Shown here: piece after piece, positions 8,941 to 13,008 of the stretch | Layout: each line of letters opens with the position of its first letter | How positions within the stretch are numbered: position 1 is the stretch's first letter | DNA from: Bacteroidales bacterium | GTDB taxonomy: Bacteria > Bacteroidota > Bacteroidia > Bacteroidales > UBA12077 | Direction of reading: 5' to 3' | Assembly: GCA_030635365.1 (NCBI GenBank) | Contig: DAOVYZ010000029.1 | Span: forward strand, 1-13,008 | DNA: 13,008 bases | Position numbers and translations under genes: made by a program | Notes under the pieces: generated by a model | Told to the model about the DNA's origin: nothing | What the model saw: only the letters and a program-made list of their open reading frames with translations | Databases searched by the model: none

Positions 8941-9435
8941 TCAATTTCTGCTTTTCTCAAAAACCTCCAAATCCTTAATTTCTTTACCATCAATTATAAA
9001 TCGTATAGCTGTTTGAAATTTATGTAAACCTGAATTCCCAGCTGCACCTGGATTTATATGCAATAATTCATTTTTTTTATCGTACATTACCTTTAAGATA
9101 TGTGAATGACCGGATATAAAAAGGTTTGGTTTTAGTTTTAGAATTAACTCTTTAATTTCTTTTTCATATCTCCCCGGATATCCGCCAATATGAGTCATTA
9201 AAACATTTACCCCTTCGCAAATAAATGACTGTATTTTAGGATATGTAATTCGAACCTCTTGCCCATCGATATTTCCGTAAACTCCCCTCAAAGTTTTAAT
9301 TTCTGATATTTTATCCGCTATTTCGATATTACCCATATCCCCTGCATGCCATATTTCATCACAATCCTTAAAGAAAATAATTATCTTTTCATCCAGGTAA
9401 CCATGAGTATCAGATAATAATCCTATTCTTTTCAT
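8941..9435 (-). CDS. YfcE/MJ0936-type metallophosphoesterase
   Basis: This 164-residue soluble protein is a calcineurin-like phosphodiesterase of the small YfcE/MJ0936 group, whose members use two divalent metal ions to cleave phosphodiesters. The metal-binding motifs are complete: D9-T-H11 in LLSDTHG, Asp33 in HAGDMGN, Asn55 in VYGNIDG, His82 in MTHIGG, and His110/His112 in ISGHSHI, followed by INPGAAG (127-133), also typical of the group. The length is normal for the family. The natural substrate is not known for most members, so no gene symbol is given. It diverges from rsmE across 150 bases; I could not find a convincing promoter for it there. Its 3' end faces the large exported-protein gene. 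Confidence 0.93.
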   Translation of the reverse strand: MKRIGLLSDTHGYLDEKIIIFFKDCDEIWHAGDMGNIEIADKISEIKTLRGVYGNIDGQEVRITYPKIQSFICEGVNVLMTHIGGYPGRYEKEIKELILKLKPNLFISGHSHILKVMYDKKNELLHINPGAAGNSGLHKFQTAIRFIIDGKEIKDLEVFEKSRN

Positions 9436-9555
9436 ACTATTGCTATAAAATCATTATATCTATTAGAATGATAGGTTAAATTAAATATTTACTAATCTTT
9501 TTTCACTTCTTTATTCAAAATTAAGAATTCGATTTTCATTATTATTTAACTTCTT

Positions 9556-9563
9556 TATTTTTG
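9556..9563 (+). promoter_or_regulatory. Putative Bacteroidota-type -7 element before rsmE
   Basis: TATTTTTG matches TAnnTTTG exactly and lies 22 bases before the rsmE ATG, which would give a short leader. The expected -33 position (about 9531-9537) has only TTTTC, not TTTG, so the match rests on the -7 element alone. Confidence 0.45.
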
Positions 9564-9585
9564 TATAAAAATAAACAAAAGATAC

Positions 9586-10287
9586 ATGCATTTATTTTAT
9601 ACATCCGACATAACTGATAAATTATATATTCTTAATGAAATCGAATCAAAACATTGTATTCGGGTTTTAAGATTAAATATTAATGATACAATTCAATTGA
9701 TAGATGGTAAGGGTGGTTTTTACACAGCAAAAATCATTGATCCTAATCCTAAGAAATGCAGCATTGAGATTATTGAAACAATGCAACATTATGGTAAAAG
9801 GAATCACTATCTGCATATAGCCATAGCCCCTACAAAAAGTATTGACCGCTTTGAATGGTTTCTTGAGAAAGCTACGGAGATTGGTATCGACGAAATAACT
9901 CCTATAATATGTGAACGATCCGAAAGAAAAACCATAAAACCCGAAAGGCTGGAAAAGATTATTATATCGGCAATTAAACAATCGATAAAAGCATATAAAC
10001 CTAAAATAAATAAATTAACAAAATATAAAAATTTTGTTACTCAGAATTCTGATTCTGTAAAATACATTGCTCACTGTGAAAAAAGTAATAAATTACATTT
10101 AAAAAACAGCTATAAGAAAGGGCAAAACACAACTATATTAATTGGCCCCGAGGGTGATTTTAGCCCTGAAGAAATTACACTCGCTATACAAAACAATTAT
10201 ACAGAAATTAGTTTAGGTAATAGCCGATTAAGAACAGAAACTGCCGGCGTAGTTGCATGCCATACAATAAACCTTATAAATGATTAG
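9586..10287 (+). CDS. rsmE: 16S rRNA (uracil(1498)-N3)-methyltransferase
   Basis: RsmE is a SPOUT-class (knotted) methyltransferase that makes m3U1498 in the decoding centre of 16S rRNA, using S-adenosylmethionine. The 233 residues fit the family. An N-terminal PUA-like RNA-binding domain (about 1-68) contains SKHCIRVLRL and LIDGKGG. The catalytic domain has KATEIGIDEI (95-104) and ERSERK (110-115). KQS at 131-133 sits in the conserved helix. The SAM-binding knot is ILIGPEGDF (184-192) and LGNSRLRTETAG (210-221). The ATG start gives the standard MHLFY N-terminus. The gene is monocistronic here: it diverges from the metallophosphoesterase gene and converges on the SPFH/Arc operon. Its TAG stop codon lies inside a hairpin. 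Confidence 0.96.
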   Translation: MHLFYTSDITDKLYILNEIESKHCIRVLRLNINDTIQLIDGKGGFYTAKIIDPNPKKCSIEIIETMQHYGKRNHYLHIAIAPTKSIDRFEWFLEKATEIGIDEITPIICERSERKTIKPERLEKIIISAIKQSIKAYKPKINKLTKYKNFVTQNSDSVKYIAHCEKSNKLHLKNSYKKGQNTTILIGPEGDFSPEEITLAIQNNYTEISLGNSRLRTETAGVVACHTINLIND

Positions 10288-10309
10288 GAGGGTAATCCAC
10301 CCCCCTAAT
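10283..10309. terminator. Hairpin over the rsmE stop codon, possible terminator between convergent genes
   Basis: ATTAGGAGGGT (10283-10293) pairs with ACCCCCCTAAT (10299-10309) with one mismatch and a five-base loop. It is very GC-rich for this DNA and lies between the ends of rsmE (+) and the small membrane-protein gene (-). Neither side is followed by a T-run in the direction of transcription, so a classical intrinsic terminator is not shown. Confidence 0.4.
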
Positions 10310-10337
10310 TCAAAAAACAACTAACAAAAACATACAT

Positions 10338-10499
10338 TTAAACCCAATATAATTCATCCTTAATAAACTTACGATCTATTTTTTCAATATGCCCTATATT
10401 TTCATATTTTGAATAGTAGTTTCTGTTTGTTTGTTCTCTAATTATATTACAGATTAACAAACAAGAAAGAATTACACCAACACTTATACAGTTATACAT
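10338..10499 (-). CDS. Small single-TM membrane protein, unknown function (53 aa)
   Basis: I do not recognise a family. The ORF starts at an ATG 12 bases after the stop codon of the Zn-ribbon gene and reads 53 codons to TAA. The N-terminal part (about residues 5-20, ISVGVILSCLLICNII) is one hydrophobic helix with cysteines at 4, 13 and 17. The rest (REQTNRNYYSKYENIGHIEK and on to LYWV) is charged and polar. With Arg and Lys after the helix, the tail is probably cytoplasmic. The position at the end of a tightly spaced operon, same strand, is the main support for it being a gene. It is short enough to be dropped by length filters. A chance ORF remains possible, since the sequence has no motif to anchor it. 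Confidence 0.6.
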   Translation of the reverse strand: MYNCISVGVILSCLLICNIIREQTNRNYYSKYENIGHIEKIDRKFIKDELYWV

Positions 10500-10511
10500 A
10501 ATTTATAAAAC

Positions 10512-10724
10512 TTAATTGGTAAAGAAGTCAACTACGTTTCCAAACTTATTACTATCTGTTTTGTAAAGTTCTGTATACTGACATTTAGAACAAGTAACTG
10601 TTGTAAATTTTACATTTTGAATATTAAGCAATTTCATCATGAAACTACCAGTTGTTCTAATTTCTCCTATTTCATACTGTCTGCTATTACATTTAGGACA
10701 AGTATATTTATAATTTTTATACAT
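10512..10724 (-). CDS. Zn-ribbon nucleic-acid-binding-type protein (DUF2082 type)
   Basis: This 70-residue protein carries one zinc ribbon: CPKC (Cys9, Cys12) and CSKC (Cys45, Cys48), with the linking segment GEIRTTG (20-26) and NVKFTTVTC (37-45) characteristic of the DUF2082 group. The group is described as Zn-ribbon nucleic-acid-binding, but its role is not known. There is no signal peptide or TM segment. It starts 2 bases after the end of the 199-residue gene and is followed after 12 bases by the small membrane-protein gene, so it belongs to the SPFH/Arc operon. Confidence 0.88.
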   Translation of the reverse strand: MYKNYKYTCPKCNSRQYEIGEIRTTGSFMMKLLNIQNVKFTTVTCSKCQYTELYKTDSNKFGNVVDFFTN

Positions 10725-10726
10725 AA

Positions 10727-11326
10727 TTATTTGTTTTGATTAAACTTACTATTTAATAATTCGCCTAGTTTAAATGCTGAATCAATCATCTTTTTATCGA
10801 GCATCCATGTCAATGACATGAATACAGATAAAAACTTTTTGCCTTTCATATCTTTACCAAATTGCGGGTTAATTTCATTAAACCCAATAAATAAAAGATT
10901 GTCTGAACTTAGATATTCAATAATTTCTAATTGAACTTTTGAGCTACTCAACAGCTTATGTGTTTCTATATCGTTATTGGTTTCGACATAAATTTTTGAA
11001 TCGAAGCTGCTATTGCCTATCTTAAGTCTTAGTTTATTTTTACGAAAGCTAAACTTATCAAGCTGATCCCGTTTTCGAATCAATAATTTATAATTATCGT
11101 ATCCTGAAACAGGGAAAAATATACCACTATATACTCTGTACTTATCAAAAGTAGCAGATTGGACAGAAATGAAATAAGAATCTTTAATTTGATAATTCCG
11201 TATAACAACATTTCGTTCACTACTTCCAAATCGAGTGCTATTAGTTCTTTCCTTAATATTAAATTCCCAATCTTCCCGCTTTGCTAAATCCCTTAAAATA
11301 TCTACAGATGATTTTTCTTTTTCCAT
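10727..11326 (-). CDS. Unknown soluble protein in the SPFH/Arc operon (199 aa)
   Basis: I cannot assign a named family. The protein has 199 residues with no signal peptide or TM helix. It opens with a charged helix (about 5-18, SVDILRDLAKRE). A strand-rich middle with many basic and aromatic residues follows: ISVQSA near 53, FFPVSGYDNYKLLIRKRDQL near 70-89, and FRKNKLRLKIG near 94-104. It ends in helices (LSVFMSLTWMLD, then the C-terminal segment IDSAFKLGELLNSKF). The basic RKRD and RKNKLRLK stretches could bind nucleic acid or phospholipid head groups, but nothing decides this. It lies 45 bases after the Arc-type gene and 2 bases before the Zn-ribbon gene, on the same strand. The 45-base leader could allow separate translational control. 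Confidence 0.85.
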   Translation of the reverse strand: MEKEKSSVDILRDLAKREDWEFNIKERTNSTRFGSSERNVVIRNYQIKDSYFISVQSATFDKYRVYSGIFFPVSGYDNYKLLIRKRDQLDKFSFRKNKLRLKIGNSSFDSKIYVETNNDIETHKLLSSSKVQLEIIEYLSSDNLLFIGFNEINPQFGKDMKGKKFLSVFMSLTWMLDKKMIDSAFKLGELLNSKFNQNK

Positions 11327-11371
11327 TGTTTTGGTATATTAATCTTCACCAGTATTTGACGAGTCTGTTTT

Positions 11372-11518
11372 TTAAAATCTTTTTGAATCTTTTAATGCCT
11401 TAGTAATAATCCATTCTATTTGCCCATTGGTACTCCGAAATTCATCGGCTGCCCATTTTTCAAGCACTTTCATTTTATCCTCACTAAGTCTAAGTACAAA
11501 AGATTTCTTTTTAGGCAT
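11372..11518 (-). CDS. Arc-type ribbon-helix-helix DNA-binding protein (48 aa)
   Basis: A 48-codon ORF starts 4 bases after the SPFH stop codon. The product reads MPKKKSFVLRLSEDKMKVLE, then KWAADEFRSTNGQIEWIITK and ALKDSKRF. This is a ribbon-helix-helix fold of Arc type. A short strand at 5-12 (KSFVLRLS) pairs with its partner across the dimer and contacts the DNA major groove. Helix A is at about 13-28 and helix B at 30-45, with the characteristic WAADEFRS.NGQIE signature. It has no other domain, so it should act as a dimer or higher multimer. Genes of this type commonly follow SPFH genes in Bacteroidota. I infer that it regulates its own operon, because two perfect palindromes 11 bases apart overlie the operon promoter at 12408-12426. 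Its size is well under usual gene-calling cut-offs. Confidence 0.9.
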   Translation of the reverse strand: MPKKKSFVLRLSEDKMKVLEKWAADEFRSTNGQIEWIITKALKDSKRF

Positions 11519-11522
11519 ATAT

Positions 11523-12377
11523 TTAATGATTTAAAGTTCCAGTGTTTACTACAGGCCTTGCAGATTCATCAGAACAAAGAACAACCATTAAATTACTAAC
11601 CATAGCAGCTTTACTGTCCTGGTCCATTTCAATAATTTCTTTTCCTGATAATTGATCTAAAGCAATTTCTACCATGCTTACAGCACCTTCAACAATTTTA
11701 TGCCGTGCAGCAACAACAGCTGTAGCCTGTTGACGTCTTAACATTGCACTGGCAATCTCTTCTGCATAGGCAATATAATTTATACGCGCTTCAATAACAT
11801 GTATGCCGGCTATCTCCAATCGTTCAACAATCTCCTTTTCCAATTCGTGATTAACTTCCTCAACTCCTGACCTTAAAGTTATTTCAGCTTCTTCGTCCTC
11901 AAAATTATCGTATGGATATTTTCCGGCAAGTTTTCGTAATGCTGCTTCACTCTGAACAACAACAAAATGTTCATACTCATCTACTTCAAAAGAAGCCTTA
12001 TATGTATCTTCAACTTTCCATACCAAAACAACTCCAATCTTTATCGGATTACCAACTTTATCATTCACTTTACTCGGTTCGCTATCAAAATTCCGGGCAC
12101 GTAATGATATTTTCTTCTTTGAAAAAAACGGATTCGCCCAAAAAAAACCATTTTCTTTAATTGAACCCTTGTATGCACCAAAAAGAACCAATACTACAGA
12201 TTCATTTGGATTTACTACTACCAAACCAATTAGCATAAAAATACCCATTATCAGTAAAGCAAGAAACCAAAAATTATGTAATACTATTAAACCTGCAATA
12301 CCCACTCCTACCATTATTAATTCCAAAAATAACATCAAAAAACCTGATGCTGCCGAGAATACTTTTTCATTTTTCAT
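11523..12377 (-). CDS. SPFH (band 7/prohibitin-type) domain membrane protein
   Basis: SPFH proteins are membrane-anchored and form large oligomers linked to membrane microdomains or protease control. This one has 284 residues. It starts with two hydrophobic segments (about 11-33 and 35-55) with a very short connection, so it is probably a hairpin anchor. The SPFH domain follows, at about 56-220: NPNESVVLVLFGAYKG (57-71), GFFWANPF (77-84), GNPIKIGVVLVWKVED (109-124), then AALRKLAG, and a helical part with EVNHELEKEIVERLEIAGI and AMLRRQQATAVVAARHKIVEGAV. The C-terminus (LMVVLCSDESARPVVNTGTL) is typical of this Bacteroidota subgroup. I see no protease gene nearby. It is the first gene of a five-gene operon with its own promoter and two tandem palindromes upstream. 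Open frames on the opposite strand here are shadows. Confidence 0.94.
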   Translation of the reverse strand: MKNEKVFSAASGFLMLFLELIMVGVGIAGLIVLHNFWFLALLIMGIFMLIGLVVVNPNESVVLVLFGAYKGSIKENGFFWANPFFSKKKISLRARNFDSEPSKVNDKVGNPIKIGVVLVWKVEDTYKASFEVDEYEHFVVVQSEAALRKLAGKYPYDNFEDEEAEITLRSGVEEVNHELEKEIVERLEIAGIHVIEARINYIAYAEEIASAMLRRQQATAVVAARHKIVEGAVSMVEIALDQLSGKEIIEMDQDSKAAMVSNLMVVLCSDESARPVVNTGTLNH

Positions 12378-12407
12378 AATCCACCGTTTTAAATTTTATT
12401 ATTATTA

Positions 12408-12426
12408 TGATATCATTTTGATATCA
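12408..12426 (-). promoter_or_regulatory. Tandem palindromic operator, TGATATCA x2, before the SPFH/Arc operon
   Basis: Two identical, perfectly palindromic 8-base boxes lie at 12408-12415 and 12419-12426, separated by three bases. Their centres are 11 bases apart, about one helical turn, so both boxes face the same side of the DNA. The upstream box directly abuts the -7 element, and the pair covers the expected transcription start, 31 bases before the ATG. Ribbon-helix-helix repressors such as MetJ bind tandem 8-base palindromes, and Arc binds half-sites 11 bases apart. The likely ligand is the 48-residue Arc-type protein encoded second in this operon; that link is inferred. Confidence 0.72.
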
Positions 12427-12458
12427 CAATAATAGCATTTTTTTAAATACAAGTCAAA
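12427..12458 (-). promoter_or_regulatory. Bacteroidota-type promoter of the SPFH/Arc operon
   Basis: On the minus strand a TTTG -33 box (12455-12458) is followed after exactly 20 bases by TATTATTG (12427-12434). The latter matches the TAnnTTTG -7 element except at one position. The spacing is within the usual 19-21 range. The start of transcription should fall on or near the operator boxes, and a terminator for the upstream gene ends 9 bases before the -33 box. Confidence 0.65.
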
Positions 12459-12467
12459 TTATTAGAC

Positions 12468-12500
12468 AAAAAAAAGAGATGATATAAAACATCATCTCTT
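12468..12500 (-). terminator. Intrinsic terminator after the 61-residue ORF
   Basis: On the minus strand a perfect 10-base stem (12491-12500 with 12474-12483, AAGAGATGAT and its complement) with a 7-base loop leads directly into a run of eight T (A-run at 12468-12475 on the + strand). It lies 24 bases after the stop codon of the small gene and isolates the SPFH operon promoter from upstream transcription. Confidence 0.88.
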
Positions 12501-12523
12501 CCTTTGCCTATTTTCTCTGACTT

Positions 12524-12709
12524 TTATGAATAACTTTTTGCAAATTGAATTATATTATCCACATTATTATCAGGGACCTTTTTTGTACTTCTTTCTAGTA
12601 ATTCGAAGACATTTTCAAATTCAGACAAATCATATTCATCTAAATTTTCAGATATTATAACCTCTTCAAAATTACTATAAAGATAAAACAGTGTAGAAGT
12701 TTTTCCCAT
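12524..12709 (-). CDS. Small unknown protein (61 aa)
   Basis: I do not recognise a named family. The 61 residues are acidic and soluble: a short strand-like start (LFYLYSNFEEVIISENLDEY), a helix (DLSEFENVFELLERS), and the ending KKVPDNNVDNIIQFAKSYS. Small Bacteroidota proteins with a C-terminal helix of the form P-D/S-x-x-V-x-x-I-x-x-F/Y-A/S-K-x-Y are common in my recollection, which supports a real gene. The strongest support is a textbook intrinsic terminator 24 bases after the stop. The ATG is the first usable start; an in-frame stop lies upstream without another ATG, GTG or TTG between. No clear promoter was found upstream. Confidence 0.6.
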   Translation of the reverse strand: MGKTSTLFYLYSNFEEVIISENLDEYDLSEFENVFELLERSTKKVPDNNVDNIIQFAKSYS

Positions 12710-12900
12710 AAGCCTGAATAAATATTTATTATTTATCAGAAGAACGCTTATAGGAAATTATTTATTATATAAAGTCTATCTTTTTTAACTAATTCTACTT
12801 TACGACTTTAAATATTTTAACAATTATAATGATTATTATATCTTGTTAATTTGTTGGAAACCTTTTTTATCTAGTGTGAAGATTGTTAAGTTAGCGAACT
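12710..12900. other. AT-rich intergenic stretch with no recognised feature
   Basis: No credible coding frame, RNA gene or clear promoter is visible between the 61-residue ORF and the palindromic repeat at the window end. The sequence is very AT-rich with several stop codons in all frames. It presumably contains the promoter of the 61-residue ORF, but I could not place it. Confidence 0.5.
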
Positions 12901-13008
12901 GAAATTTCGGATAATATTTTTCTTTTTACAAGGCAAAATTTGCAAGCATAGCCGTAGTTACGGTTAATAATTTTAACGAAGTAAAAAGGAAAATAGGGCT
13001 GAAATTAG
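12901..13008. repeat. Long imperfect palindrome (about 105 bases), probable dispersed intergenic repeat
   Basis: Matching arms run from the ends to the middle: AATTTC (12903-12908) with GAAATT (13001-13006), CTTTTTAC (12922-12929) with GTAAAAAG (12981-12988), AAAATT (12935-12940) with AATTTT (12969-12974), and the centre CCGTA-gt-TACGG (12952-12963). All share nearly the same midpoint, so the whole unit could fold into one long hairpin. One + strand frame stays open from 12915 past the window edge, a side effect seen in such repeats. It resembles palindromic repeats that I recall from Bacteroidota genomes, but no family name can be given. It may extend beyond the window. Confidence 0.6.

Noticed and set aside
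9673..9981. 102-codon minus-strand frame opposite rsmE
   Set aside because: It is antisense to a complete, motif-bearing rsmE; the product shows no domain.
11912..12432. Two open frames on the + strand (82 and 87 codons) opposite the SPFH gene
   Set aside because: They mirror a well-supported SPFH gene, their products have no recognisable motif, and the second runs across the operon promoter and operator.
10338..12709. Toxin-antitoxin or other defence system built on the Arc-type protein
   Set aside because: None of the neighbours resembles a known toxin (no RelE/ParE, PIN, HicA or nuclease motif), and SPFH-Arc pairing is a recurrent arrangement of its own.
12915..13008. Open frame through the terminal palindrome as a small or partial gene
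   Set aside because: It lacks a start codon, and the dyad symmetry across the whole stretch explains the lack of stops better than coding does.

Overview
The window is AT-rich DNA that looks like a chromosome of a Bacteroidota bacterium, most likely in or near the order Bacteroidales. The support is the gene content (a BT_3928-type DoxX/MauE protein beside tpiA, a very large exported protein of unknown function, an SPFH/Arc gene pair), promoter-like TAnnTTTG elements instead of classic -10/-35 boxes, and the near absence of Shine-Dalgarno sequences. The family or genus cannot be told from the sequence. Apart from the large exported protein, the left three quarters is ordinary core genome; the right quarter holds a less familiar small-gene cassette.

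Left block, all on the + strand (2-8637): the 3' part of a DoxX/MauE plus thioredoxin-like membrane protein, a single OppB/DppB-type ABC permease, triosephosphate isomerase (tpiA), ribosomal protein L11 methyltransferase (prmA), and a 1557-residue exported protein. Gaps of 12, 94, 10 and 6 bases suggest two transcription units, with a plausible promoter before tpiA. The following 303-base gap holds a 109-base element bounded by inverted repeats and otherwise nothing I recognise.

Middle block: a YfcE/MJ0936-type metallophosphoesterase (-) and rsmE, the 16S rRNA m3U1498 methyltransferase (+), diverge from a 150-base region. A hairpin sits on the rsmE stop codon, where rsmE converges with the next operon.

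Right block, all on the - strand (12377 down to 10338): a tightly packed five-gene operon. It encodes a two-TM SPFH protein, a 48-residue Arc-type ribbon-helix-helix protein, a 199-residue soluble protein of unknown function, a 70-residue Zn-ribbon protein (DUF2082 type), and a 53-residue single-TM protein. The 48- and 53-residue genes are short enough to be missed by usual length cut-offs. The operon has a good Bacteroidota-type promoter (TTTG, 20 bases, TATTATTG). Two copies of the perfect palindrome TGATATCA, 11 bases apart centre to centre, directly abut its -7 element. That layout fits tandem binding of ribbon-helix-helix dimers, so the Arc-type protein probably represses its own operon. 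This cassette is the most interesting part of the window.

Upstream of it, a 61-residue ORF (-) ends in a strong intrinsic terminator. The window closes in a roughly 105-base imperfect palindrome that looks like a dispersed intergenic repeat. I saw no tRNA, rRNA, CRISPR array, transposase, phage gene or known defence system.
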